Shown one piece after another: positions 21,869 through 30,719 of a DNA stretch of 36,257 nucleotides. The position numbers and the translations under genes are program-made. The notes beneath the pieces were generated by a model that saw nothing but the letters and a program-made list of their open reading frames with translations, did not search any database and had not been told where the DNA came from. Origin of the DNA: Spirulina subsalsa FACHB-351 (lineage in GTDB: Bacteria; Cyanobacteriota; Cyanobacteriia; Cyanobacteriales; Spirulinaceae); contig NZ_JAIHOM010000047.1 of NCBI RefSeq assembly GCF_026130165.1, forward strand, positions 1 through 36,257, given 5' to 3'. The first letter of the stretch is position 1; each line of letters starts with the position of its first letter.

Positions 21869-22860
21869 TGCTGATACCCGGCCAGAACAAGCTCGCCGAG
21901 CCCGAGATCGTCGCGGTACCGCGCTTCGAGACGCTGCTCGAGCAGTTCAAGCAGGCGGCGATCGGCTACATCGCCGAGGGCGACCCGGCCATGGCGGCCC
22001 GGGTGGCCGAGACGCTGGAGAACGAGGCCGAGGTGTTCACCAAGCTGCTGGAGGCGGCCACGGTGATGCTGCAGGCCGAGCGGCGCCACAAGAACGAGCA
22101 GATCAAGCAGATGCTCGCCTGGTGGGCCAAGGGCTCGAACCTCGACGCCAAGGTCGCCGACCTGGGCCTCGAGCGGCAGACGATCGACCCGGGCGACCCG
22201 AACGCCTTCCCCCCGGTACCGCCGGAGATGGAGAGCGACGAGCGCCTGCAGCTGCGCTACTACCTGGCACCGCATGCGCCGGCCGCCGGCTCACGGCTGC
22301 ACTACCGTACCGAGGCGCTGACGCTTTCCGGCCGCGCCCGGGTGCTGGTGGAGACACCCGCCCCGGGCGAGGTGGTGGTGCGCTACTTGTTCGAGGAGGA
22401 CGAGTGGCCCGCCAAGATCAAGGACGCCCAGGCCCGGCGCACCGCGCCCGGTCAGGTCGAGGTGCGGATGCTCTCGCGCGAGACCGCCGACGGCACGCCC
22501 AGCGCCGAGCTGCTCGACGCGGCGCGGGCGCACTTCGCGCGCAACGACGTGCGCCCGGAGACCGACGAGGTGATCCTCGATGCGGCCGAGATCGTGCCCT
22601 ACAAGATCCGCGCGAAAGCGTACATTCACCCCGGCCCTGACAGCGTGCTGACCGAGGAAGACGCCATCGCGCGCTTACAGGCCTACGCCGACCAGCAGCA
22701 CGCCCTGGAGGGCGAGGTCGACCCGAGCTGGGTCTATCACTACCTGCACGAAGCCGGTGCGGTGCGTATCGATCTGCTCGAGCCGCTCGAGCCGGTCAGC
22801 GCCGAGTGGTACCAGGCGCCCTGGTGTGAAGCGATCGAGCTGGAGGTGGTGACGCAATGA
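21868..22860 (+). CDS. J: Baseplate assembly protein J
   Basis: This 330-residue protein matches the P2 gpJ/Mu gp47 family of baseplate wedge proteins. Family features are AWWAKGSNLDAKVADLGLERQTI, ERLQLRYYLAPHAPAAGSRLHYRTEALT and later VQVRMLSR-type and NDVRPETDEVIL segments. ATG 21868 overlaps the gpW stop, and the 3' end overlaps the gpI gene by ATGA. Confidence 0.93.
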   Translation: MLIPGQNKLAEPEIVAVPRFETLLEQFKQAAIGYIAEGDPAMAARVAETLENEAEVFTKLLEAATVMLQAERRHKNEQIKQMLAWWAKGSNLDAKVADLGLERQTIDPGDPNAFPPVPPEMESDERLQLRYYLAPHAPAAGSRLHYRTEALTLSGRARVLVETPAPGEVVVRYLFEEDEWPAKIKDAQARRTAPGQVEVRMLSRETADGTPSAELLDAARAHFARNDVRPETDEVILDAAEIVPYKIRAKAYIHPGPDSVLTEEDAIARLQAYADQQHALEGEVDPSWVYHYLHEAGAVRIDLLEPLEPVSAEWYQAPWCEAIELEVVTQ

Positions 22861-23492
22861 GCGAGATCCGCGAGCACTACAGCCTGCTGCCGGAGAACGC
22901 CAGCCGCACCGAGCGCGCCTTCGAGCGCGCCTTCGGCGACCTGCTCGAGGCGATCGACGCGCCGTTTCCCGAGCTTCTCGACCCGCAGCGCACGCCGGCC
23001 GCCTTTCTGCCGTACCTGGCGGCCGATCGCGGCGTGCACGAGTGGAGCGCGACGGCGCCGGACAGCGAGAAGCGCGCCACGATCGCCGCGGCCTGGCCGA
23101 CCAAGCGCCTGGCCGGTACCCGGCGCGCCCTGCAGATGGCGGTGCGCTCGCTGGGCCTCGAGCCCGAGGTGATCGCCTGGCACCGGCTCAACCCCAAGGG
23201 CGACCCGTACACCCTGCACGTGGTGGCGGTGAACCGTAACCCGCTGGATGCCGACACCCAGGAGCGCCTGCAGCGCCGCCTGGAGGCGGCCAAGGCCGAG
23301 CGTGACGTGCTGACCCTGGAGATCGTCGGGGAGACGCGCGGCTGGGCCTACATCGGAGCCGTGACCTATGACGGCGACGTGACCTACGTCTACCCCTACG
23401 CCGCGGAAGACACCGAGGTGACCGGGCCGTTCTTCATCGGCCTGGGCCTCGACGTGGTGGATGACGCCACCGTCTACCCGCTGCCCCAGTGA
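22857..23492 (+). CDS. I: Tail protein I (baseplate)
   Basis: This 211-residue P2 gpI family baseplate protein has the start LLPENASRTERAFERAFGDLLEAIDAPFPELLDPQRTPAAFLPYLAADRGVHEWS, typical of the family, followed by KRLAGTRRALQMAVRSLGLEPEVIAWH. The C-terminal part is beta-rich (YIGAVTYDGDVTYVYPY). It overlaps gpJ by four bases. Confidence 0.92.
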   Translation: MSEIREHYSLLPENASRTERAFERAFGDLLEAIDAPFPELLDPQRTPAAFLPYLAADRGVHEWSATAPDSEKRATIAAAWPTKRLAGTRRALQMAVRSLGLEPEVIAWHRLNPKGDPYTLHVVAVNRNPLDADTQERLQRRLEAAKAERDVLTLEIVGETRGWAYIGAVTYDGDVTYVYPYAAEDTEVTGPFFIGLGLDVVDDATVYPLPQ

Positions 23493-23503
23493 CAGGAGCC
23501 CCC

Positions 23504-24604
23504 ATGGCCCAGTTCTATACCCTGTTGACCCAAACGGGCCAGGCCAAGATGGCCAACGCCATCGCCCTCGGTCAGCTCATCGAGATCACCCACCTGGCGG
23601 TAGGCGACGGTGGTGGCAGCATGCCCACGCCCGACAGTAACCGCACGACGCTGGTCAACGAAGTGCGCCGCGCCCAGATCAACCGGGTGGCGGTGGACGA
23701 GGAGAACCCCAGCTGGTTGATCGTCGAGCAGGTGCTGCCGCCAGACGTCGGTGGCTGGACGATCCGCGAGGTGGGCATCTTCGACGCCGACGGCGACCTG
23801 ATCGGATACGGCAACTATCCGGCCACGTATAAACCGACGCTGGACGAAGGCAGCGGCAGAACCCAGACGATCCGAATGGTGCTGGAGGTGTCGCATACCT
23901 CGAACATCACCCTGCGCGTCGATCCCTCGGTGGTGCTGGCGACACGCAAGTATGCCGATGACGCCATCGCGGGCCATGCTGGGAGTCGTAACCACCCGGC
24001 CGGCACGACGACGGCACAAGGCATGCTGCAGCTCGCCACCAGCGAGGAAGCGCGCGGTGGAACAAGAACCGATCGCGCCGTTCATCCCGCCGGCCTGAAA
24101 TCACACGTTGATCAGCGTGCAGCCGGACAGCAGCAAGTCGATGCCGGCGAAGAAGACAATATCTTCGTTACTCCGAAGGCATTAAAGCAATGGAACAAAC
24201 CGGCAACTGAGGACATTTCGGGCCTAGTGAAACTGGCTACTGCGTTGGCGGCTCAGCAAATGGAAGATGAAGAGGCCGTCTTGACGCCAAAGACTTTGGC
24301 CGAAGCCTTCAAAGGGGGGAATCAATCAGTAGGTGGTGGCAGTGGGTACTACCGCTTGCCAGGTGGGTTGGTGCTGCAGTGGGGGTTAATTGGATCGGGT
24401 AGCTCAGGCACAACATCATTTCCCATCGAATTCCCGAATGAATGCTTGCATGTGTTTACCACAGAAGATAACGGCTCAGGGAATCACCACCACCACCCTA
24501 CCTACAACTTGGCCACAAATCAGTTCCAGTGGCGGTGCGGGAATAACCAAGGGGTCAATTCTGCAGGTGGCTCTGGTGCCCGCTTTTTTGCCATCGGTTA
24601 TTGA
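23504..24604 (+). CDS. H: Tail fibre protein (P2 gpH-like)
   Basis: This 366-residue receptor-binding fibre has an N-terminal attachment domain (about 1-150: YTLLTQTGQAKMANAIALGQLIEITHLAVGDGGG, EVRRAQINRV, VGGWTIREVGIFDADGDLIGYGNYP) as in P2 gpH. Repeated ATSEEARGGTRTDRAVHPAGLKSHV and KLATALAAQQMEDEEAVLTPKTLAEAF segments form the shaft. The C-terminal domain (about 283-366, YYRLPGGLVLQWGLIGSG to ARFFAIGY) fits the gp53-like receptor-binding tip. ATG 23504 follows AGGAG. GC content falls from about 24150 onward, which suggests a swapped tip. Confidence 0.9.
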   Translation: MAQFYTLLTQTGQAKMANAIALGQLIEITHLAVGDGGGSMPTPDSNRTTLVNEVRRAQINRVAVDEENPSWLIVEQVLPPDVGGWTIREVGIFDADGDLIGYGNYPATYKPTLDEGSGRTQTIRMVLEVSHTSNITLRVDPSVVLATRKYADDAIAGHAGSRNHPAGTTTAQGMLQLATSEEARGGTRTDRAVHPAGLKSHVDQRAAGQQQVDAGEEDNIFVTPKALKQWNKPATEDISGLVKLATALAAQQMEDEEAVLTPKTLAEAFKGGNQSVGGGSGYYRLPGGLVLQWGLIGSGSSGTTSFPIEFPNECLHVFTTEDNGSGNHHHHPTYNLATNQFQWRCGNNQGVNSAGGSGARFFAIGY

Positions 24605-24612
24605 GGTGATAA

Positions 24613-25209
24613 ATGTTCTATAGTCCGACGACAAACAGTTTCTACCCGCCAGCGTTAAAGCCGGAGTATGTGGCCGCGAACCGATGGCCCGCTGACGCTA
24701 CACAAGTCAGCGATGATGTGTTTGCCGAGTATGGCCGAGGCCAGCCCCCCGAAGGCATGCAGCGCGGTGCCGACGAAAACGGCCGCCCGACCTGGGTGCC
24801 GATTCCGCCGCCGGACCTCGAAACGCTGGCAGCCCGCCAGCGCCAGGAGATCGACGCCGAGCGCGACAAGGCCTTTGCCGCTGGCCTGCCCTACGAGATC
24901 GCCGGGCATGACGACGTGGTGCAGACCCGGCCCCAGGATCAGATCAACCTGCTCGGCCTGTCGGCCAAAGCGCAGCGCCTGCTCACGGCCGGCGACACCG
25001 AGACGACCTTCACCTTTCGCGGCCTGAGCAACGTCAACCGCACTCTGACGGCCGAGCAGATGGACGCCCTGGCACTCGATGCCCTGGCGCACATCGAGGG
25101 CATCTACGGCCGCTCCTGGCTGCGCAAGGATGCGATCGACGCCGCCCTCGAGGACGAGGCGCTCGACGACGACGCCAAGCGCGCGGCGATCGAGGCCGTG
25201 ACCTGGTAG
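24613..25209 (+). CDS. Tail fibre assembly protein
   Basis: This 198-residue probable fibre chaperone is the analogue of P2 gpG. The N-terminal FYSPTTNSFYPPALKPEYVAANRWPADATQVSDDVFAEY is typical of the family. The C-terminal half (about 75-198, PYEIAGHDDVVQTRPQDQINLLGLSAKAQRLL) is the DUF4376-like domain often fused to it. The first 80 bases share the lower GC content of the fibre tip. It starts eight bases after the fibre stop. Confidence 0.87.
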   Translation: MFYSPTTNSFYPPALKPEYVAANRWPADATQVSDDVFAEYGRGQPPEGMQRGADENGRPTWVPIPPPDLETLAARQRQEIDAERDKAFAAGLPYEIAGHDDVVQTRPQDQINLLGLSAKAQRLLTAGDTETTFTFRGLSNVNRTLTAEQMDALALDALAHIEGIYGRSWLRKDAIDAALEDEALDDDAKRAAIEAVTW

Positions 25210-25237
25210 CCGCCCGGCCCGCCTGACTGAATCACCC

Positions 25238-25259
25238 ACCGCCGCCTGGCGGTTTTTTT
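25238..25259 (+). terminator. Terminator after the fibre assembly gene
   Basis: ACCGCC at 25238-25243, loop GCCT, GGCGGT at 25248-25253, then a T6-7 tract. It separates the baseplate-fibre block from the sheath-tube block. Confidence 0.85.
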
Positions 25260-25275
25260 GTGCCTGGAGAACGCA

Positions 25276-25458
25276 ATGGCTCAACCCCGCAAGACCTACG
25301 TGGTCCTGGTTCCGTTCCCGTATCGCGGGCACTGGACCGTCAAGGACCAGAAGCTCGACCTGCTGCCGTGTGAGGCCGCGCAGCTGCTGCGCGCCGGCCG
25401 GCTCGGCGACCCATCCACCCAGGCGGCCAAGAAAACCGCCGAGAAGAAGGCTGACTGA
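25276..25458 (+). CDS. Small protein before the tail sheath
   Basis: This 60-residue protein is unrecognised. It has a short beta-like start (KTYVVLVPFPYRGHWTVKDQKLDLLPCEAAQLLRAGRLG) and a Lys/Ala-rich tail (AAKKTAEKKAD), the same general plan as the small protein at 19168, though with no clear sequence identity. It sits two bases before the sheath gene start. Small genes of this type commonly precede sheath genes in P2-like tails. Confidence 0.6.
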   Translation: MAQPRKTYVVLVPFPYRGHWTVKDQKLDLLPCEAAQLLRAGRLGDPSTQAAKKTAEKKAD

Positions 25459-25460
25459 TC

Positions 25461-26630
25461 ATGCCCGAGATTCCTAACTTCGAGCACAACGGCATCTCGA
25501 TCGAGACGAAGCGGCCACCGGAGCCCATGGGGCCGCTCGGCGAGAACGTCGTCGGCCTGGTGGTGACCGCCCCGGACCGCGACACCGATCGCATCGCGCT
25601 CAACGTGCCGTTTCGCATCGCCAACCAGGGCGACGCCCAGCTGCTGGATAGCACCGGCGACGAGCTGGGCACCGGCTGGCATGCGGTGAGCGAGCTGCTC
25701 AAGAAGGCCGGCGTGCCGGTCTACGTGATCGTGGTGGAGGAAGGCGCCACCGACGAGGAGACCAAGGCCAACGTGATCGGCGGCATCGATCCCGAATCGG
25801 GCCAGCCCAAGGGCATCGCCTCGCTGGCCGGCTGCCGCGAAGCGCCGACGATCATCGCCGCGCCCGGCTTCTCGCATGAGCTGGCCGTCGCCCAGGAGCT
25901 GGCGACCATGGCCCGCCGGCTGATGTGCCGCGTGGTGCTGGACTGCGACGACGTCTCGATCGACGACGCCATCGAGTACAGCGAGAGCCTGGGCGGCGAG
26001 GGCACCGGCTTTCGCCGTTGCTACCTGGCGTACCAGATGGCCGAGATCTACTCCCGCGCGGCCCGGGGCAACATCTTCGTGGCGCCCTCGGTGCATGCCG
26101 TCGGTGCGCTCGCGGCGGTCAAGCCGTGGGAGTCGCCCGGCAACCAGGGCGTGCTGATCCAGGGCGTGTCGCGCCACGTCGACTACAACATCCTGGACAA
26201 GAGCACCAACGGCGATCTGCTCAACCGCTGGGGGATCAGCTACTACGCGCGCACTTCGATGGGCGGTTTCTCGCTGATCGGCAACCGCGGCGTGACCGGC
26301 GAGTTCATCTCGCACGTGGGTCTCGAGGACGCGATCTGCCGCAAGCTGGTCTCGGCCAGCCAGCGCGCCATGGCCAAGAACCTGACAAAGAGCTTCATGG
26401 AGCAGGAGGTGCGCAAGGTCGACGCCTTCATCCAGGACCAAGTGGCCGCGGAGATCATTCCGGGCGGGCGTGTCTACCTTCACCCCACGCTCAACACCGT
26501 GGAGCGCTACAAGAACGGCAGCTGGTACATCGTCATCGAGTACGGCCGCTACTCCCCCAATGAGCACATGATCTTCCACGTCAACGCTGTGGATTCGATC
26601 GTGGAAGAGTTCCTGCAGGAGGTGCTCTAA
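25461..26630 (+). CDS. FI: Tail sheath protein (P2 gpFI-like)
   Basis: This 389-residue contractile sheath subunit carries family features: NVVGLVVTAPDRD near the start, IIAAPGFSHELAVAQELATMARRLMCRVVLDC, FVAPSVHAVGALAAV and the C-terminal IPGGRVYLHPTLNTVERYKNGSWYIVIEYGRYSPNEHMIFH. It is followed immediately by the tail tube gene. It shows that the virion is a myovirus. Confidence 0.95.
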   Translation: MPEIPNFEHNGISIETKRPPEPMGPLGENVVGLVVTAPDRDTDRIALNVPFRIANQGDAQLLDSTGDELGTGWHAVSELLKKAGVPVYVIVVEEGATDEETKANVIGGIDPESGQPKGIASLAGCREAPTIIAAPGFSHELAVAQELATMARRLMCRVVLDCDDVSIDDAIEYSESLGGEGTGFRRCYLAYQMAEIYSRAARGNIFVAPSVHAVGALAAVKPWESPGNQGVLIQGVSRHVDYNILDKSTNGDLLNRWGISYYARTSMGGFSLIGNRGVTGEFISHVGLEDAICRKLVSASQRAMAKNLTKSFMEQEVRKVDAFIQDQVAAEIIPGGRVYLHPTLNTVERYKNGSWYIVIEYGRYSPNEHMIFHVNAVDSIVEEFLQEVL

Positions 26631-27137
26631 ATGGCAACTGAACGCAAGCGGATGATGCTCGCGGGCAGCCTCAACGGCTGGCCGCTGATGCACCAGCTCG
26701 AGGAGTTCACCCCGGTGAACATCGAGAAGGAGATGGAAGCGGCCCAGGGCGGCCGCTTCGCGCCCGAGCAGATGATGGTCGGCCTGCGGCAGCTCGAATG
26801 CTCGGTGACGCTGAGCGGCGCCGGCTACGAGCTGATCATCGCCCAGGGCATCGGCCAGGGCGATACCGTCGAGCTCGACGTGCGCGAGTCGCAGGAAGAT
26901 CTTGAGGGCAACACCTTCGCGGTGTGGCACCAGGTGGGCGGCGAGGTGACCAAGGTCGACCGCCCCAGCGCCAAGATGAAGGAGAAGCCCTCGGTCACGC
27001 TGACGATCGCCCCGGTGCGCTCGCGCATGCTGGAGAACGGCATCACTCTGCACAACATCAACCTGCGCACCCAGGTGATCGACCTGGGCAGCGGCGACAT
27101 CATGGAGCGCCACCGCCGCAACGTCCTGATGCCCTGA
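26631..27137 (+). CDS. FII: Tail tube protein (P2 gpFII-like)
   Basis: This 168-residue major tail tube subunit starts at the base after the sheath stop. Family features are FTPVNIEKEMEAAQGGRFAPEQMMVGLRQLECSVTLSG and the C-terminal LENGITLHNINLRTQVIDLGSGDIMERHRRNVLMP. The gene ends before a terminator. Confidence 0.94.
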   Translation: MATERKRMMLAGSLNGWPLMHQLEEFTPVNIEKEMEAAQGGRFAPEQMMVGLRQLECSVTLSGAGYELIIAQGIGQGDTVELDVRESQEDLEGNTFAVWHQVGGEVTKVDRPSAKMKEKPSVTLTIAPVRSRMLENGITLHNINLRTQVIDLGSGDIMERHRRNVLMP

Positions 27138-27158
27138 CCGGCCGTAAGAGCCGACCCG

Positions 27159-27190
27159 CGCCGCCCTGCACCTCGCTGGGCGGCGTTTTT
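27159..27190 (+). terminator. Terminator after the tail tube gene
   Basis: CGCCGCCC at 27159-27166 pairs with GGGCGGCG at 27178-27185 and is followed by five T. It follows the two most abundant tail proteins, as expected for setting their dose above the next genes. Confidence 0.83.
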
Positions 27191-27216
27191 CATGCCTGCA
27201 CCCCGAGGATTACCCC

Positions 27217-27843
27217 ATGTGGAAACCCGCACCGCACCCACTGCGCTGGCCGCTGACTGTGGCTGACGAGACCCTGACCGCCCTGCCGCTGCGTCCGATC
27301 CTGCACGGCGAGCACGCCGACCTGATCGCGCGGATGGAAGCCCACAAGGCCGAGCAGGCCGCCCAGGGCAAGCCGCTGGACGACGACGAGTACGACAACC
27401 AGGTGTTTCTCGCCCTGGCGGTGCTGACCACCGGCCTGGACGAAAAGACGCTGCTGAAGCTCAAGCGCCCCGACTTCAACGGCCTGGCCCAGCGCGTGTT
27501 CGAACTTGTCAGCGCCAAGTCGACGGCGTTCATGGATGCCGACATGCAGGCCCGGGCCAGCGACCCGGATGCCCCGCCGCTGTTGGTGCCGATCAAGTGC
27601 AGTGACGGCATTACGCGCGACGCGATCACGCTCGAGGTGCCCGACCTCGAGGCCACCCAGCTGATGCGCAAGTACACCGATCGCCGCCAGCGCGCCGAGT
27701 TCATCACCGCCAAGTGCACCGGGCTGATGGTGCAGGATCTCGCCCAGCTCACCGCGCCGGACTGGAACACCCTGCAGGCGAGGCTGAACGATTTTTTGAA
27801 CATGACGGGCGACTTCTTTCGCCTCGGGACATCGACGTCCTGA
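27217..27843 (+). CDS. E: Tail assembly chaperone (P2 gpE-like)
   Basis: This 208-residue chaperone binds the tape measure protein during tail assembly. The order tube-E-T is as in P2. The segment DAITLEVPDLEATQLMRKYTDRRQRAEFITAKCTGL (about 133-168) is the gpE-like core. A T TTT TTG heptamer at 27792-27798 lies 14 codons before the stop in this frame. ATG at 27217 follows CGAGGATTACCCC. Confidence 0.87.
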   Translation: MWKPAPHPLRWPLTVADETLTALPLRPILHGEHADLIARMEAHKAEQAAQGKPLDDDEYDNQVFLALAVLTTGLDEKTLLKLKRPDFNGLAQRVFELVSAKSTAFMDADMQARASDPDAPPLLVPIKCSDGITRDAITLEVPDLEATQLMRKYTDRRQRAEFITAKCTGLMVQDLAQLTAPDWNTLQARLNDFLNMTGDFFRLGTSTS

Positions 27844-27959
27844 CGGACGTGATCCCGCTCGTCTACCAAGTGGGCGAGCGGGATCTCCTGAAGTGGCCCG
27901 TTGACAAGGCACTGCGCCGCTACGAGCTGGCGATGAAGCGGCTGAAGGCCGGACACTAG
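27217..27959 (+). CDS. Frameshift tail assembly protein (E+E'-like)
   Basis: If ribosomes slip back one base at T TTT TTG (27792-27798), translation leaves the E frame after residue 194 and continues for 53 residues (starting EHDGRLLSPRDIDVLTDVIPLVYQVGERD) to 27959, giving 247 residues. P2 makes its E+E' protein by a -1 shift at the same type of heptamer. The downstream frame is open, -1 relative to E, and its end abuts the tape measure gene, all as expected. A downstream pseudoknot was not established. Confidence 0.83.
27792..27798 (+). promoter_or_regulatory. -1 frameshift slippery heptamer
   Basis: T TTT TTG in the zero frame of the E-like gene (GAT TTT TTG codons). This heptamer type drives -1 frameshifting in the P2 E/E' genes. 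Confidence 0.83.
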
Positions 27960-27967
27960 GAGCCGTC

Positions 27968-30718
27968 ATGGCGAGCAGATACAGCGTTACCCTGGCCGCC
28001 GAAGACGGCTACAGCGCCGCGTTCCGGTCCTTCGCCGATGCCAGCCGGAACATGGAAGAGCAGATTCGCGGCAACCAGGCGGAGCTGCGCAACCTGAACC
28101 GGGTGGCCCGGGAGATGAGCGGCTACCAGGGCCTGCAGAACGACCTGCAGGCCACGGGTACCGCCCTGGACGAGGCGCGCGAGAAACAGGCGCGCCTGGC
28201 CCGGGAGATGCGCCAGGCCGAGGAGCCGAGCAAGCGGCTGCAGCGCGAGTACGACCGCGCCACGGCCACGGTCTCGACGCTCTCGGCCGAGCATCGCGCC
28301 CAGACAAATGAGCTGAACCGGCTGGAGGGCTCGCTGCAGAGCGCCGGGGTGGATCTCTCGCGCTTTGCCGATGAGCAGCGCCGGATCGAGGACGCGACCC
28401 GCTCGACCAACGCGGTGCTGGACGACCAGCGCTCGCGCATGCAGGCGGTCAGCGACGCCCAGGCCCGGGTGACGGCCGCCGAGGGCCGCATCGCCGACAA
28501 CCGCGCCGAGCGCTCCCGGCTGCGCGGCGAGATCGCCGAGACCATCGCCCTGGGCTACATCGCCAGCCGGCCGCTGAACAGCGCGATGAACCTGCAAACC
28601 GCCATGGCCGACGTGGCCAAGGTGATCGACTTCGAGGAAGGCGAGCGCGAGCGCTACGCCAACGCCAACCTGCGGCTGGCCAGCGATCGGCTGATCGCTT
28701 CCTCGGGCATGGGCGCGACGGATATCGCCGCGATTCAGTACGCCGCGGGGCAGTCGGGCATCTTCAACGACGTTTCCGGCGACGAGCGCTTCCAGGGTGT
28801 GATGGACTTCACCCGGCAGGCCGCGATCATGGCCGCCGCCTTCGACATCGATGCCGGCCAGGCCGGCTCGTCGATGGTCTCCTGGCGTATGGGCATGGGG
28901 CTGGACGGCGACCAGGTCGCCCAGCTGGCCGACGCGACCAACTTCCTGGGCAATAGCTTCAACACCACGGCGGCGGATCTCGCCGAGATGCTGACCCGCC
29001 AGGGCGCCCTGGCGGTGAACGCTGGCATGACGCCGGAGCAAGCCGCCGCCCTGGGCGCGGCCTTCCTCAACCCCGGTACCGACGCGCGTGTCGCCGGTAC
29101 CGGCATGAAAAACTTCCTGCTGGCCCTCAACCAGGGCGGCGCCGCTTCCGGCAAACGCCGCGAGGCCTGGGAGGAGCTGGGCTTCGCGCCCGAGGATCTC
29201 GCCCGCAGGATGCAGCAAGACGCCCCGGCAGTGATCCAGGACGTGCTGAAAGCCATTCGCGCGCTGCCCGAGGAAGAGCGCACCGGCGTCAGCGAGGTGC
29301 TGTTCGGGCGTGAGTCGATCTCGGCCATCTCGCCGCTGCTGGCCAACCTGGACGAGGTCGACCGTGCCTTCTCGCTGACCAGCGATCAGGCTCGTTACAC
29401 CGGCTCGATGCTGCGCGAGGCCGAGGGCGTGGCGGACACCAGCCGCACCACCACGAACGTGTTTTTCAGCGAGCTGAGCCGCCTGGTGACGCAGATCGGT
29501 ACCGGCATGCTGCCGGTGCTCGATGCCGTGCTGCCGCCGCTGACCAGCGTGGTCGGCCTGTTGGCCGACTTCACCGAGCAGAACAGCACCCTGGTGGGCG
29601 TGCTCGCCGCCGGTGCGGCCGGCCTGATCGCCATGAAGGCCGCCGTGCTGGGCGTGCGCTATGCCGGCCTGCTGACCGGCCAGGTGTTCAACCAGGGCGC
29701 GCTGATGCGCGCCAGGTTGGACCAGCGCACCGCCCAGACGGCCCTGGTGGCAGATGGGGCGGTGACCCGCCTGAACGGCGCGATTGCCCGCCTGGCGGCC
29801 GTTGGCGGCGCTGCCGGGGCAGGTGGTGGCCGTGGCGGTCGTGGTGGCCGTCGTGGTGCCGGCATGGGCGGTGCCGCTGCCGGCGCAGCCGGTGGGGCTG
29901 CTGCGGCAGGTGCCGCCGGGCGTGGTGGTGCTGCCGCCGCCGGTGGCTGGCGGGGCACCATGGCCGGCATCGGCAACAGCCGGGCCATGCGCTGGGGCGG
30001 CCGGGTGGCCATGCCCCTGGCCCTGATCGGCGGTACCGCTGGCATTGCCCATGCGGCAAGCGACGGCGACGCCGAGACGATCGGCGGTGCGACCGGCAGC
30101 ATGCTGGGCGGCATGGGCGGCTGGATGGGCGGCGCGGCCGGCGGGGCTGCCCTGGGCACGATGATCATGCCTGGGGTGGGTACCGCGGTGGGTGGCGCCG
30201 TGGGCGGCATTGCCGGCGGCATCGCCGGTACCGCTGCCGGGCAGTACGTGGGCGAGAAGGCCGGGGCGCTGTGGCGCTGGGCCTTCGGTGACGACGACCC
30301 AGACGACCAGGCGCACCTCGCAGCCATGCTGCAGCCGGCCGCTGCCGGCAGCAGTAGCAGCGCTGGCGGCGGCGGGATCCTGGGCGGCAGTTCCGGCAGC
30401 TTCACCCAGCAGGTGCGCGACGCGACCCGCGAGGACGTGCTCGAGGAGCTCGACGAGCGCCTGCGCAACCCGCGCGACCAGCTGGGCGAGCCGGGCGAGA
30501 TCGCCGGCACCATCAACCAAACCAACCAGACCGACTCGCGCGTCATCTCGCCGACCTTCGATATCAAGATCGAGGCCAGCGGCAATGCCGAGCGCGACCA
30601 GGAGCTGCTCGATCGGCTGATGGAGCGCCTGCGCAATGAGCTGATGCCGCTGCTCGGCGCCGGTACCAGCGGCATCGACGTGCGGCTCGACGCCTCTCTG
30701 ACCGACAGGAGCGACTGA
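27968..30718 (+). CDS. T: Tail tape measure protein (P2 gpT-like)
   Basis: This 916-residue tape measure sets tail length. The N-terminal 200 residues are a long coiled coil (SRNMEEQIRGNQAELRNLNRVAREM, and ARITAAEGRIADNRAERSRLRGEIAE-like). A conserved TMP core follows (about 210-480, TAMADVAKVIDFEEGERE, GATDIAAIQYAAGQSGIF, GVSEVLFGRES). Membrane-active helices occur near 515-570. A Gly/Ala/Arg low-complexity stretch lies at about 613-661, then glycine-zipper segments (GGMGGWMGGAAGGAALG, GGAVGGIAGGIAGTAAG). ATG 27968 follows GGAG. Confidence 0.93.
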   Translation: MASRYSVTLAAEDGYSAAFRSFADASRNMEEQIRGNQAELRNLNRVAREMSGYQGLQNDLQATGTALDEAREKQARLAREMRQAEEPSKRLQREYDRATATVSTLSAEHRAQTNELNRLEGSLQSAGVDLSRFADEQRRIEDATRSTNAVLDDQRSRMQAVSDAQARVTAAEGRIADNRAERSRLRGEIAETIALGYIASRPLNSAMNLQTAMADVAKVIDFEEGERERYANANLRLASDRLIASSGMGATDIAAIQYAAGQSGIFNDVSGDERFQGVMDFTRQAAIMAAAFDIDAGQAGSSMVSWRMGMGLDGDQVAQLADATNFLGNSFNTTAADLAEMLTRQGALAVNAGMTPEQAAALGAAFLNPGTDARVAGTGMKNFLLALNQGGAASGKRREAWEELGFAPEDLARRMQQDAPAVIQDVLKAIRALPEEERTGVSEVLFGRESISAISPLLANLDEVDRAFSLTSDQARYTGSMLREAEGVADTSRTTTNVFFSELSRLVTQIGTGMLPVLDAVLPPLTSVVGLLADFTEQNSTLVGVLAAGAAGLIAMKAAVLGVRYAGLLTGQVFNQGALMRARLDQRTAQTALVADGAVTRLNGAIARLAAVGGAAGAGGGRGGRGGRRGAGMGGAAAGAAGGAAAAGAAGRGGAAAAGGWRGTMAGIGNSRAMRWGGRVAMPLALIGGTAGIAHAASDGDAETIGGATGSMLGGMGGWMGGAAGGAALGTMIMPGVGTAVGGAVGGIAGGIAGTAAGQYVGEKAGALWRWAFGDDDPDDQAHLAAMLQPAAAGSSSSAGGGGILGGSSGSFTQQVRDATREDVLEELDERLRNPRDQLGEPGEIAGTINQTNQTDSRVISPTFDIKIEASGNAERDQELLDRLMERLRNELMPLLGAGTSGIDVRLDASLTDRSD

Positions 30719-30719
30719 T

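Noticed and set aside
27956-30520. An 854-codon open frame opposite the tape measure gene
   Set aside because: It is antisense to a clear tape measure protein, has a His/Gly/Ala/Gln-biased composition and lacks a ribosome binding site. GC-rich codon bias opens the opposite frame.
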